A DNA stretch of 64,000 nt from Dechloromonas sp. (lineage in GTDB: Bacteria > Pseudomonadota > Gammaproteobacteria > Burkholderiales > Rhodocyclaceae): positions 19,671 through 83,670 of the forward strand of contig JAABQV010000012.1 of the NCBI GenBank assembly GCA_011391255.1, in the 5' to 3' direction. This document shows, one piece after another, positions 25,661 through 34,289 of the stretch. The notes under the pieces are model-generated. The model did no database searches and was not told the DNA's origin. It saw only the letters and a list, made by a program, of their open reading frames with translations. Both the position numbers and the translations under genes were made by a program. Every line of letters starts with the position of its first letter. The stretch's first letter is position 1.

Positions 25661-27340
25661 ATGACAAAATTCACAAAAATTCTCGCCGGTCTTCTGGCGC
25701 TGGCCGTTGCCGGTGGCGCTATCGCCGCTGGTGCCGACCTTGGCCAAACGGCCAAGCAGGCCACCAACTGGACCGCGATCGCCATGTTCGCCATCTTCGT
25801 TGGCGGTACGCTTTACATCACCAAGTGGGCAGCCTCCCAGACCAAGTCTGCGGCTGACTTCTACACCGGCGGTGGCGGTATCACCGGCTTCCAGAACGGC
25901 CTGGCAATCGCTGGCGACTACATGTCTGCTGCGTCTTTCCTGGGTATTTCCGGCCTCGTGTTCGCCAACGGCTTTGACGGCCTGATCTTCTCGATCGGCT
26001 GGTTGGTCGGCTGGCCGGTCATCACCTTCCTGATGGCTGAGCGTCTGCGTAACCTCGGCAAGTTCACGTTTGCTGACGTGGCTTCCTACCGTTTCGCCCA
26101 GACCCCGGTTCGTATCTTTGCTGCTTCTGCTTCACTGGTTATCGTCGCCTTCTACATGATTGCGCAGATGGTCGGTGCCGGTCAGTTGATCAAGGTGCTC
26201 TTCGGCATGGAATACCTCTACGCCGAAATCATGGTCGGTGGCGTGATGCTTGCCTACGTGCTGTTCGGTGGTATGACCGCAACAACCTGGGTGCAGATCA
26301 TCAAGGCCGTCATGCTGCTCGGTGGCGCGACCTTCATGGCGCTGGCTGTGCTGTACCAGAATGGTTTCTCACCAGAGACCCTGTTCACCAACGCGGTTGC
26401 GATTCACGCCAAGGGTGATGCCATCATGGGTCCGGGCGCACTGATCAAGGATCCGATCTCCGCCATCTCCGTCGGTATGGCTCTGATGTTTGGTACCGCT
26501 GGTCTGCCGCACATCCTGATGCGCTTCTTCACCGTGCCGAACGCCAAGGAAGCCCGTAAGTCAGTTGCCTGGGCAACCACCTGGATCGGTTACTTCTACA
26601 TTCTGACCTTCATCATCGGTTTCGGCGCTATCACCAACCTGGTCGCCAATCCTGCTGAATATTATGTCGGTGGTGAAATCGCCAAGGGTCTGAAGGGCGG
26701 CGGCAACATGGCTGCTGTGCATCTGGCCAACGCCGTCGGTGGCAACCTGTTCCTCGGCTTTATCTCTGCCGTGGCCTTCGCAACGATTCTGGCTGTGGTT
26801 GCTGGTCTGACACTGTCCGGTGCTACCGCTGTGTCGCATGACTTGTACGCTTCCGTGTTCAACAAGAACTGTACCTCCGAGCAGGAACTGCGCGTCTCCA
26901 AGATCGCTACCATGTGTCTGGGTGTGCTGGCTATTGTTCTCGGTATCGCCTTTGAGAAGGAAAACGTTGCCTACATGGTGATGCTGGCCTTTACCATCGC
27001 CTGTTCGTCCAACTTCCCGGTACTCTTCATGTCCGTGCTGTGGAAGAACTGCACCACGCGTGGTGCAGTGGTTGGTGGCTTCGTCGGTCTCGGCATGGCG
27101 GTTATCCTGACCATCGGCTCTGCCGCTGTCTGGGAAGCAGTTATGGGTAACCCGAAGGGCTCCGCCTGGTTCCCGTACAACTCTGCCGCGCTGTTCTCAA
27201 TGTCTTCTGCCTTCTTCACGATCTGGCTGGTGTCCATTCTGGACAACTCCGCTCAGGCGCAGAAGGAACGTGCTCTGTACCCGGCGCAGCAACTGCGTTC
27301 GGAAACCGGTCTGGGTGCCTCTGGCGCTTCCGGCCACTAA
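25661..27340 (+). CDS. actP: Cation/acetate symporter ActP
   Basis: This 559-aa sodium:solute symporter has an N-terminal signal-like helix, then [41 protein letters not shown] in shortened form (start of the SSS core, from about residue 63) and roughly 13 membrane segments. ActP imports acetate and related short-chain acids. The ATG at 25661 directly follows yjcH. A strong terminator closes the operon. Confidence 0.94.
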   Translation: MTKFTKILAGLLALAVAGGAIAAGADLGQTAKQATNWTAIAMFAIFVGGTLYITKWAASQTKSAADFYTGGGGITGFQNGLAIAGDYMSAASFLGISGLVFANGFDGLIFSIGWLVGWPVITFLMAERLRNLGKFTFADVASYRFAQTPVRIFAASASLVIVAFYMIAQMVGAGQLIKVLFGMEYLYAEIMVGGVMLAYVLFGGMTATTWVQIIKAVMLLGGATFMALAVLYQNGFSPETLFTNAVAIHAKGDAIMGPGALIKDPISAISVGMALMFGTAGLPHILMRFFTVPNAKEARKSVAWATTWIGYFYILTFIIGFGAITNLVANPAEYYVGGEIAKGLKGGGNMAAVHLANAVGGNLFLGFISAVAFATILAVVAGLTLSGATAVSHDLYASVFNKNCTSEQELRVSKIATMCLGVLAIVLGIAFEKENVAYMVMLAFTIACSSNFPVLFMSVLWKNCTTRGAVVGGFVGLGMAVILTIGSAAVWEAVMGNPKGSAWFPYNSAALFSMSSAFFTIWLVSILDNSAQAQKERALYPAQQLRSETGLGASGASGH

Positions 27341-27362
27341 GCCGAAAAACAGCATCACCAAA

Positions 27363-27389
27363 AACCCGGGTTTCGACCCGGGTTTTTTT
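27363..27389 (+). terminator. Intrinsic terminator of yjcH-actP
   Basis: The AACCCGGGT/ACCCGGGTT stem with a TTCG tetraloop runs into a T-rich tail of seven T. Confidence 0.93.
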
Positions 27390-27416
27390 ACGCCTGAAAT
27401 TTCGGCTATTTTCGCC

Positions 27417-27427
27417 GTTGACCGCAA
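27417..27427 (+). repeat. Dispersed 11-mer GTTGACCGCAA, intergenic copy
   Basis: Exact copy, followed by C, 28 bp after the actP terminator. Confidence 0.7.
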
Positions 27428-27509
27428 CAGCAATAATTTGGCGATGCGCGATGGGTTTTCCGAAAGGCAGGCGTAATGCTTCAACGCGGCATCAGCGAGG
27501 CGATTTATT

Positions 27510-27518
27510 TGCTAGACT
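27510..27518 (+). promoter_or_regulatory. Extended -10 element before the two-component operon
   Basis: TGCTAGACT matches the extended -10 form TGnTATAAT. Transcription from it would start near 27525, just ahead of the first hairpin of the leader. No good -35 box is visible. Confidence 0.4.
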
Positions 27519-27524
27519 AGGAGA

Positions 27525-27690
27525 TGTTCTCGGGGGAGAAAAGACGGTCGGGGGCGCCCAGTGCAGGATCGGGCAACCCCCTGAGTCGTGGCCTGAACCA
27601 CAAACTCCAAGGACCATAAAAGGAGAACAGCCCGCGCATGATATTGGTGCAGGCTTACAGAACTCTTACGCCAATACGGGTTGACACAAC
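27525..27690 (+). ncRNA. Candidate structured leader RNA before the response regulator
   Basis: Four successive stem-loops can be drawn: TTCTC/GAGAA with loop GGGG; GGGGG-c-GCCC pairing with GGGC-aa-CCCCC; GAGT-c-GTGG pairing with CCAC-aa-ACTC; and TATTGGTG pairing with CGCCAATA near the regulator start. Such regular nesting is unusual for a random leader. A Shine-Dalgarno AGGAG (27621-27625) precedes a 21-codon leader frame (27638-27703, MILVQAYRTLTPIRVDTTCVF) that overlaps the regulator start. I do not recognise a known RNA family. Structure is seen by hand pairing only. Confidence 0.45.
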
Positions 27691-28362
27691 ATGCGTATTC
27701 TAATTGCTGAAGATGATGCCATTATCGCTGATGGCTTGAGCCGCTCATTGCGTCAGGGCGGTTGCGCGGTCGACTGGGCGGCCAACGGGATGGACGCTGA
27801 TAACGCATTGCTGACTTCCGCTTACGATTTGCTGATTCTCGATCTCGGCTTGCCCAAGCTCTCCGGACTTGACGTGCTCAAGCGGCTGCGTGCGCGAAGT
27901 TCGGCGTTGCCGGTGTTGATTTTGACCGCGCTCGACGGTACCGGCGACCGGGTTAAGGGACTCGATCTGGGTGCCGATGATTACATGGTCAAGCCCTTTG
28001 ATCTGGCCGAGCTCGAAGCGCGGGTACGTGCGCTGACCCGGCGCTCTTGCGGTACGACGCCTACCATCCAGTGCGGGGCGCTGGTGTACGATCAGGTCGG
28101 GCGTGTCGCGCAGATAGGTGGGCAGACGATTGAGCTATCGGCGCGGGAAATCGGCTTGCTTGAGGTGTTGCTCAACCGTATCGGTCGCCTGGTCAGCAAG
28201 GATCAACTGGTTGATCATCTCTGCGGCTGGGGCGAAGAAGTCAGTCATAACGCTATCGAGGTTTATGTTCATCGCCTGCGTAAAAAGCTGGAGCAAGGCG
28301 GCGTGAAGATCGCAACGGTTCGCGGCCTGGGCTATTGTCTTGAACGACCCCAAGCCGAGTAG
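27691..28362 (+). CDS. OmpR/PhoB-family response regulator
   Basis: The 223-aa protein has a receiver domain with acidic pocket E7-D8-D9 and phosphorylation site D51 (LILDLGLPK), then a winged-helix effector domain ending in HNAIEVYVHRLRKKLE and TVRGLGYCLE. It resembles TctD/QseB-type regulators. The sensor kinase gene begins inside its 3' end. A possible target is the 7-4-7 repeat before yjcH-actP, the operon immediately upstream. Confidence 0.94.
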   Translation: MRILIAEDDAIIADGLSRSLRQGGCAVDWAANGMDADNALLTSAYDLLILDLGLPKLSGLDVLKRLRARSSALPVLILTALDGTGDRVKGLDLGADDYMVKPFDLAELEARVRALTRRSCGTTPTIQCGALVYDQVGRVAQIGGQTIELSAREIGLLEVLLNRIGRLVSKDQLVDHLCGWGEEVSHNAIEVYVHRLRKKLEQGGVKIATVRGLGYCLERPQAE

Positions 28363-29836
28363 CCAAGCGACGCCAGAGAGCGAGCGCTCGCTTTTTGGCG
28401 AAATTCTCGACTGGATGCTGGCCCCGTTGCTCTTTGTCTGGCCGCTGAGCATCGCGTTCACCCATTACTTTGCCAACAACGTCGCCAACTATCCTTATGA
28501 CCAATCCCTGCGTGAGCAGGTCTCGGCGATTGCCCGTCAGGTCAAGCTGGTCGGCAGCAAGCCGGTACTGAGCCTGCCGAACTCGGCGCGAGCATTATTG
28601 CGCGCTGACGAAATTGACAGCGTGTATTTTCATGTCGCCAGTAATGGCCGGCTGCTGGCAGGGGATCAGGAGTTTCCGCTGCCAAAAATGGATTTCGGAG
28701 AAAACGCGCAAGCGGGTGAGATTTACATGCGAGACCTGGAGCAGAACGGCCAGAGTTTGCGTGTCGCTTACACCTTTGTTTCAGATGGCAGCTTGCCGCG
28801 CGAGCGCTGGGTTTTGGTCGAGGTTGCAGAAACCACCGAAAAACGTACCCAGTTGGCGAGCAAAATCGTTGCCAGCGTTATCCTGCCGCAGTTTGTGATT
28901 TTGCCGTTGGCGGTGATGTTGGTCTGGTTTGGCCTCTCGCGCGGTTTGCGGCCGCTGACCCGCTTGCGTAAAACGATTGAGGCGCGCGAGCCGGCTGACC
29001 TTTCGCCGATCGCCACGCGCCGTGTGCCGGAAGAGCTTGAGCCGCTGGTTGAGGCCTTCAACGAAATGCTTGAACGGATGAAGAAAAATGTCGGCGCACA
29101 GCAACGTTTCGTCGCCGATGCTGCACATCAAATGCGTACGCCGCTCACCGGCCTGAAAACCCAGGCGCAGTTTGCCATGCGCGAAACTGACCCGGAGGCG
29201 CTGCGTCACGCCATGCGCCAGATTGCCACTGGTGTTGATCGCGCCACACGCATGGTTAATCAGTTGCTGACTCTGGCGCGCACCGAGGGAAATACAATCG
29301 CCCAGCAAAGCCATGAGCCGCTGGATCTCTCGATCCTCTTACGCGAAGTGGTTGAGGATTGGGTCATGCAAGCGATCCACAATGGTATTGATCTGGGATT
29401 TGAAACAACGGGTCCAAGCATGGTGTTTGGCCACCCGGTTTTATTGCGCGAGTTGGCCAAAAATTTGATCGACAACGCTTTGCGCTACACCCCGCGCGGC
29501 GGCAAGGTGACCTGTCGGGTTACCGGCGGGCCATCTGTTTGCGTGCTCGAGGTTGAGGATGATGGCGTCGGGATCAGCCTTGAGCAGGCAGAAATGGTCT
29601 TTGAGCGTTTCTATCGGGTCGATGACGCTAACACCGAAGGTAGCGGTCTGGGTCTTGCCATCGTCCAGGAAATTGCCGCCCAACACGCGTCGACCGCGAC
29701 ACTTCGCCCGAACTCGAGCGGGCATGGGGTAACGGCTCGCGTCGTCTTGCCGACCTGGTACCCGCCTTTGCCACCGCCACCGCTACCGGACGACTTTTCA
29801 GAGCTTTACCGCCAATCGCCGCCGATTGGCACCTGA
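28340..29836 (+). CDS. Sensor histidine kinase, TctE-like
   Basis: This 498-aa membrane kinase has a first membrane helix (MLAPLLFVWPLSIAFTHYF), a periplasmic 2CSK-type sensor domain, a second helix (VILPQFVILPLAVMLVWFGL) with HAMP-like segment, the H-box DAAHQMRTPLTG (His263) and the N, G1 and G2 ATPase boxes (NLIDNALRYTP, DDGVGI, GSGLGLAI). The start is uncertain: a TTG at 28340 overlapping the regulator is the best in-frame codon before the first helix. The C-terminus is Pro-rich (PPLPPPPLP). Signal unknown; TctE relatives sense carboxylates. Confidence 0.9.
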   Translation: MNDPKPSSQATPESERSLFGEILDWMLAPLLFVWPLSIAFTHYFANNVANYPYDQSLREQVSAIARQVKLVGSKPVLSLPNSARALLRADEIDSVYFHVASNGRLLAGDQEFPLPKMDFGENAQAGEIYMRDLEQNGQSLRVAYTFVSDGSLPRERWVLVEVAETTEKRTQLASKIVASVILPQFVILPLAVMLVWFGLSRGLRPLTRLRKTIEAREPADLSPIATRRVPEELEPLVEAFNEMLERMKKNVGAQQRFVADAAHQMRTPLTGLKTQAQFAMRETDPEALRHAMRQIATGVDRATRMVNQLLTLARTEGNTIAQQSHEPLDLSILLREVVEDWVMQAIHNGIDLGFETTGPSMVFGHPVLLRELAKNLIDNALRYTPRGGKVTCRVTGGPSVCVLEVEDDGVGISLEQAEMVFERFYRVDDANTEGSGLGLAIVQEIAAQHASTATLRPNSSGHGVTARVVLPTWYPPLPPPPLPDDFSELYRQSPPIGT

Positions 29837-29839
29837 CCC

Positions 29840-30064
29840 TTACTCGCGGACGTTGTGGCTTTTGCGCTTGAGTTTAATGGCCAGCAGGGTAGCGGGTAGC
29901 AGGTGCCAGAACACATCAAAAATGTCAATCGGTTTGCTCAGCGTACCTTCGCCAAACATGCGGAGTTTTTCGATGAGATGAGGCTCGGGAACAAAGGGGG
30001 CGCCGAGCATCAAGATGGTCATGATGATCAGCAAGGGGAGGGGAATTTGATCAATAAAGCGCAT
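29840..30064 (-). CDS. Small conserved membrane protein (74 aa)
   Basis: The product MRFIDQIPLPLLIIMTILMLGAP... has two hydrophobic helices separated by a conserved-looking PEPHLIEKLRMFGEGTLSKPIDIFD segment. This pattern belongs to a family of short proteins often labelled RND transporter-associated, although no function is established. It converges on the kinase gene with 3 nt between. AAGGAT lies 11 nt before the ATG. Confidence 0.75.
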   Translation of the reverse strand: MRFIDQIPLPLLIIMTILMLGAPFVPEPHLIEKLRMFGEGTLSKPIDIFDVFWHLLPATLLAIKLKRKSHNVRE

Positions 30065-30090
30065 GTCGACAAGTATCCTTCGCTGTGGTT

Positions 30091-30101
30091 TTGCGGTCAA
30101 A
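30091..30101 (-). repeat. Near-copy of the dispersed 11-mer
   Basis: It reads TTTGACCGCAA on the minus strand, one base different from GTTGACCGCAA, in the leader of the small membrane protein. Confidence 0.5.
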
Positions 30102-30171
30102 GCGGCTTGACGCTAATTCAGGTAGCACGAAAATAGTTGACGAATTTTATCGGGTTTATTAAAGTTAAGGC

Positions 30172-30355
30172 ATCCCAAGGGGGAGTAGCTCTACACCGGT
30201 TTGTCGTCATCACGAGGTTTTACCTCCGGCGGCCGGGCAGCAGAACAGCGCTGTGAGCAAGACCTTTGCCGCGACGGCGAGGCTCCTTCGGCATTCCACG
30301 GCTCTCGACCTTCACGGCACGGGCCGTTTGCTTTTTGGAATGCATGAAAGGAAAT
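30172..30355 (+). promoter_or_regulatory. yybP-ykoY (manganese) riboswitch upstream of the TerC gene
   Basis: The 5' conserved segment AGGGGGAGTAGCT (30178-30190) and the 3' conserved segment GAGCAAGACCTTTGCC (30255-30270) are the two invariant Mn2+-binding loops of the yybP-ykoY class. They are followed by an ACGGC/GCCGT stem with a TTGCTTTTT tail (30314-30336) that can act as a terminator, i.e. the expression platform. The downstream gene belongs to the TerC/Alx family, a classic target of this riboswitch. Confidence 0.9.
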
Positions 30356-30360
30356 AAAAA

Positions 30361-31320
30361 ATGGAATCAATCGGTAGTTGGGAGTTATGGGCCGGGTTTA
30401 CGGCAATTGTTGTGATCATGCTGGCGATCGATCTTTTTGTCGTCGGTGGCGGCAAGGAGCACCGCGTCAGTTTCAAGGAAGCCGCCGTCTGGTCGGTGAT
30501 CTGGATATCGCTCTCCCTGGCCTTCGCCGGCGCGCTCTGGTGGTATCTCGACGGTAGCGTCGGGCGCGAAGTGGCCAACAGCAAAGCCCTGGAATTCGTC
30601 ACCGGCTATCTGATAGAAAAAGCATTAGCAGTTGATAACGTCTTTATCTGGCTGATGATCTTCAGCTTTTTTGCCGTACCGGATGAGCTGCAAAAACGCG
30701 TGCTGCTTTATGGAGTGCTCGGCGCGATCATCATGCGGACGATTATGATTTTTGCCGGTGCCTGGCTAATTACGCAGTTCCACTGGATTCTCTACCTGTT
30801 CGGTGCTTTCCTGCTGATCACAGGCGTCAAAATGTACTGGTTTGCCGACGAAAAGCCCGACCTCGAAAGCAATAAGCTGGTGAAATGGCTGCGCGGCCAC
30901 ATGAATATCACCACCGAGTTCGACGGTCAGAATTTCTTTGTCTGGAAAAATGGCGTGCGTTACGCGACGCCGCTCTTCCTTGCGCTGGTGCTGGTTGAAG
31001 TCTCCGATCTGATCTTTGCCGTTGATTCGATCCCGGCCATTTTTGCGATCACGACCGATCCGTTTATCGTGCTGACCTCGAATATCTTTGCCATCCTTGG
31101 CTTGCGCGCCATGTACTTTTTGCTCGCCGGCGTTGCCGACCGCTTCTCGCTGCTCAAATATGGGCTAGCTGTTGTGCTGATGTTCATCGGCGTCAAGATG
31201 TTGCTGATCGACATCTACAAGATACCGGTTGGTTTCTCACTGGCCGTGGTTGCCGTAATCATCGGCGCCTCGGTGTGGGCATCGTTGCGCAATGAAGCCC
31301 GGGAGAACAAGGCTTCCTGA
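30361..31320 (+). CDS. TerC-family integral membrane protein (Alx-like)
   Basis: This 319-aa protein has about nine membrane segments and the TerC signature regions ([17 protein letters not shown] and [23 protein letters not shown]) with acidic residues in the membrane. Alx/TerC proteins export manganese and are controlled by Mn2+-sensing riboswitches, which matches the leader here. The ATG at 30361 follows aaaggaa. No partner gene follows closely, so it is probably monocistronic. Confidence 0.93.
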   Translation: MESIGSWELWAGFTAIVVIMLAIDLFVVGGGKEHRVSFKEAAVWSVIWISLSLAFAGALWWYLDGSVGREVANSKALEFVTGYLIEKALAVDNVFIWLMIFSFFAVPDELQKRVLLYGVLGAIIMRTIMIFAGAWLITQFHWILYLFGAFLLITGVKMYWFADEKPDLESNKLVKWLRGHMNITTEFDGQNFFVWKNGVRYATPLFLALVLVEVSDLIFAVDSIPAIFAITTDPFIVLTSNIFAILGLRAMYFLLAGVADRFSLLKYGLAVVLMFIGVKMLLIDIYKIPVGFSLAVVAVIIGASVWASLRNEARENKAS

Positions 31321-31366
31321 TCAGCGCTGGTCGTGCCGGCATCAACAAATCTCGGCGGGTTTCTGC

Positions 31367-31377
31367 GTTGACCGCAA
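31367..31377 (+). repeat. Dispersed 11-mer GTTGACCGCAA, intergenic copy
   Basis: Exact copy 46 bp after the TerC gene. Confidence 0.7.
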
Positions 31378-31520
31378 AGATTGCAGTTGGATCAGCGGTT
31401 ACCGCTCCTGCTTGTAGCGCGAGGGTCGGAAATCGTCGGCGCGCTTAGCTGCAACGCGGTACACTACTGTTTTTGCGCGGAAATCTCCCCCGCGCACCAT
31501 TTCACCGCGAAGGTAAGCCG

Positions 31521-32012
31521 ATGTACCCGGTCCATGATGTTGACGCTCTGCTCTTAATCGCCACCACGCTGTCTTCCAAGCGGCGGCCGGCTGAACTGGT
31601 CGAGATCATCGCCGCGATGGAATTGCTGCAAGTGACGATGCCGACGGCGGCACGTTTGGTGGAGGCTTTCGAACACCTTGGCAAGCACGGGATGATCAGC
31701 ATGCGTGATGGCGGCTTTTTGCTGACTGAAGATGCTGAGACGGTGATGGCCGAGCAGCCCAAACGCGGGACGAGCGAAGAGAAGATTTTCCGCGTTCGCG
31801 ATGACTTGTCTGCGTTTAATACAAAACCAGAGCACCCGCCCGTGGTGCTTAGCGAAGCTGCGATTGAGGCTGCCCTGTTGGCGCACAAGGTGGCCGGTGA
31901 AGGTAAGGAGAAGAACCTGCTGGTACCCAAACCGAAAGTCACTGAAGGCGAAAAACAAAAGCCCGGCCAGCGCTTCCGCAAACCCTTGCCCGCCCACAAG
32001 CGCAAGCGTTGA
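31521..32012 (+). CDS. Hypothetical protein with winged-helix-like N-terminus
   Basis: I do not recognise a named family. The 163-aa protein begins MYPVHDVDALLLIATTLSSKRRPAELVEIIAAMELL and has alternating helices and a turn followed by GMISMRDGGFLLTEDAE, which reads like a winged-helix DNA-binding fold. The C-terminal third is charged and basic (ending PLPAHKRKR), as in nucleic-acid-associated proteins. It ends 8 nt before the DEAD-box helicase gene, so the two are probably co-expressed. aaggtaag precedes the chosen ATG. Confidence 0.7.
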   Translation: MYPVHDVDALLLIATTLSSKRRPAELVEIIAAMELLQVTMPTAARLVEAFEHLGKHGMISMRDGGFLLTEDAETVMAEQPKRGTSEEKIFRVRDDLSAFNTKPEHPPVVLSEAAIEAALLAHKVAGEGKEKNLLVPKPKVTEGEKQKPGQRFRKPLPAHKRKR

Positions 32013-32020
32013 GCGATGCC

Positions 32021-33418
32021 ATGAGCGAAGTGAAAGCACCTGCCGGCGGAGCCTTCAGCGAACTGCCCTTGTCACCGGCTATGCTGGCGACCTTGCAGCA
32101 ACTTGAATACCTGACGATGACGCCGATTCAGGCGGCGAGCCTGCCGATTGCGCTAGCCGGCCATGACCTGATAGCGCAAGCCAAGACCGGCAGCGGGAAA
32201 ACCGCCGCATTCGGCCTCGCCCTGCTCAACAAGCTCAATCCGAAAAGCTTTGCCGTGCAGGCGATGGTGCTCTGCCCGACGCGCGAACTGGCTGATCAGG
32301 TAACGCAGGAAATCCGCCGTCTGGCGCGTTTTGAAGAAAACATCAAAGTGCTACCGCTGTGTGGCGGTTCGGCGATGCGCAACCAGATCACCAGCCTGGA
32401 AAATGGCGTCCATATTGTTGTCGGCACGCCGGGCCGCATCATGGACCACATGGAGCGCGGCACAATCAAGCTCGACGGGCTGCAAACCCTGGTCCTTGAC
32501 GAAGCAGACCGGATGCTCGACATGGGCTTTCATGATGACATCGCCTACGTGGCCAAGCGCTGCCCGAAGGAGCGCCAGACCTTGCTCTTTTCAGCGACTT
32601 ACCCGGAAGGTATCGCCCAGCTGGCGAAACAATTCTTGCACAACCCGCAGGAAGTGAAGTTGCTTGAGCAACACGCCGGCAGCAAAATCCGCCAGCGTTT
32701 CTACGAGATCAAGCATGAAGACCGCCTGCAAGCCGTTGCCGCCTTGCTCAAGCATTATCGTCCGGTTAGCACGCTGGCTTTCTGCAACACCAAGCAGCAA
32801 TGCCGCGATTTGCTCAATGTGCTGCGCCACGAAGGCATTCAGGCGCTGACCCTGAATGGCGATCTCGAACAGCGCGAACGCGATCAGGTGTTGATCCAGT
32901 TTGCCAATCGCAGCGTTTCAGTGCTCGTTGCCACCGATGTCGCCGCGCGTGGCCTCGATATCGCGCAGCTTGAGGCGGTGATTAACGTCGATGTGACGCC
33001 CGATCCGGAAATCCATATCCACCGTATCGGCCGTACTGGTCGCGGTGATGAAGATGGTTGGGCGCTCAGCCTGTGCAGCACGGCCGACAAGCGCCGGGTT
33101 GCGGCAATAGCGGCGGCAATGAACACGGCAGTGACTTGGGACGATCTCGCTGCGTTGAAAAATGATGATAAATCGCCACTGGTGCCGCCGATGTCCACCT
33201 TGCAGATACTCGGCGGGCGCAAGGAAAAAATTCGTCCCGGGGACATTCTTGGTGCACTGACCGGCGAAGCGGGTTTTACCCGCGAGCAGATTGGCAAAAT
33301 TACGGTCAATGACCAAGCCAGCTACGTTGCCGTTGCCCGCAATATTGCGCGCGATGCTGTCAAGAAGCTCTCGGCCGGCAAGGTCAAGGGCAAAACCGTG
33401 AAGGTTCGCGCGCTCTAA
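32021..33418 (+). CDS. dbpA: DbpA-type DEAD-box RNA helicase
   Basis: This 465-aa ATP-dependent RNA helicase has the Q motif (MTPIQAASLP), motif I AKTGSGKT, DEAD in motif II, SAT, and HRIGRTGR, followed by a C-terminal domain (KIRPGDILGALTGEAGFTREQIGKITV...) that matches the RNA-recognition domain of DbpA. DbpA acts in assembly of the 50S subunit through binding of 23S rRNA hairpin 92. The ATG at 32021 was preferred over a TTG 12 nt earlier. Confidence 0.93.
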   Translation: MSEVKAPAGGAFSELPLSPAMLATLQQLEYLTMTPIQAASLPIALAGHDLIAQAKTGSGKTAAFGLALLNKLNPKSFAVQAMVLCPTRELADQVTQEIRRLARFEENIKVLPLCGGSAMRNQITSLENGVHIVVGTPGRIMDHMERGTIKLDGLQTLVLDEADRMLDMGFHDDIAYVAKRCPKERQTLLFSATYPEGIAQLAKQFLHNPQEVKLLEQHAGSKIRQRFYEIKHEDRLQAVAALLKHYRPVSTLAFCNTKQQCRDLLNVLRHEGIQALTLNGDLEQRERDQVLIQFANRSVSVLVATDVAARGLDIAQLEAVINVDVTPDPEIHIHRIGRTGRGDEDGWALSLCSTADKRRVAAIAAAMNTAVTWDDLAALKNDDKSPLVPPMSTLQILGGRKEKIRPGDILGALTGEAGFTREQIGKITVNDQASYVAVARNIARDAVKKLSAGKVKGKTVKVRAL

Positions 33419-33426
33419 AAAATCAG

Positions 33427-33969
33427 CTATTTTTCGGTGTTGACCGCGGCAGTCGACCAAAGCGGCTGGCAGCCGGCATCGAGATAGCTGAGATAAGTCC
33501 GCAAGTCGAATTCCAATTGAAAGTACTCAGGTTCCATGTGCCGGCAGAGTTGGTAAAAAGCTTTGTCGTGCGCCCGTTCCTTCATGTGCGCCAGTTCGTG
33601 GACGACAATCATGCGCAAGAACTCAGGTGGTGCTTCCTTGAACAAGGTGGCGACGCGGATTTCCCGCTTGGATTTGAGCTTGCCGCCCTGAATGCGCGAA
33701 ATGCTGGTGTGCGTGCCGAGCGCATTTTGAATGATGTGCAGTTTGCTATCGAAGCTGACTTTGCTCAATTGGCCGGCATTGCGCAGATACGCGTTTTTAA
33801 GTTCATGCACGTAGTCGTAAAGCGCGCTGTCGGTGCGTACGGCGTGTGCCTGCGGGTATTTCTGCAATAACGCAGCAGCCAGGCGACCTTCGGCGATCAA
33901 TCGCCTTACTTGTGCGGCGAGATCTTCGGGGTAGCCGGCCAGATAATTGACGCTTCCCCGAGGGGTCAA
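33427..33969 (-). CDS. YgjP-like metallopeptidase-domain protein (DUF45)
   Basis: The 180-aa protein carries HELAHMKERAHDKAFY, the HExxH zinc motif with a downstream His as in the M48/SprT-related YgjP family. The N-terminal half has no transmembrane segment, so it is cytosolic. A TTG at 33969, seven bases after CAGGAG, is the best start; the longer upstream frame is basic and lacks similarity. It converges on dbpA. Role in the cell is unknown for the family. Confidence 0.8.
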   Translation of the reverse strand: MTPRGSVNYLAGYPEDLAAQVRRLIAEGRLAAALLQKYPQAHAVRTDSALYDYVHELKNAYLRNAGQLSKVSFDSKLHIIQNALGTHTSISRIQGGKLKSKREIRVATLFKEAPPEFLRMIVVHELAHMKERAHDKAFYQLCRHMEPEYFQLEFDLRTYLSYLDAGCQPLWSTAAVNTEK

Positions 33970-34083
33970 TGGTACGCTCCTGAATAACCTGTCCCGACCA
34001 GCAGATTCCTGAATCTGGGCAGCTTGTATTTGTATTTTGCGAAGCAGCTTGCGTCTGCGACACGGCACCTAAAACACCGACCC

Positions 34084-34117
34084 AAACAAAATGGGTTAGA
34101 CCTGCCGGCCTAACCCA
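34084..34117 (-). terminator. Terminator of tRNA-Arg
   Basis: A TGGGTTAG/CTAACCCA stem (34092-34099 with 34110-34117) is followed on the minus strand by TTTTGTTT, 9 bp after the tRNA 3' end. Confidence 0.8.
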
Positions 34118-34126
34118 CTGTAATAT

Positions 34127-34203
34127 TGGTGCGCCCGACTGAATTCGAATCAGTGACCCCTGCCTTCGGAGGGCAGTACTCTATCCAGCTGAGCTACGGG
34201 CGC
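34127..34203 (-). tRNA. tRNA-Arg (anticodon CCG)
   Basis: The 77-nt minus-strand gene folds as a full cloverleaf: acceptor GCGCCCG/CGGGCGC, D-arm with AGCTCAGCTGGATAGAGT, anticodon arm CTGCC-CTCCGAA-GGCAG, T-arm with GATTCGAATT, discriminator A and an encoded CCA. The loop CTCCGAA gives anticodon CCG, reading Arg codon CGG. Confidence 0.97.
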
Positions 34204-34289
34204 AAAGTAAAGGCGGATTCTACCTTTTGCACGGATTGCCGTCCATGGCACCTCGCTACAACAAGAAAAGCAACTGAGAGTTAAAACGA

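Noticed and set aside
27418..27684. 88-codon plus frame before the response regulator
   Set aside because: No protein-like pattern; the stretch is better explained by RNA hairpins and a terminator-promoter region.
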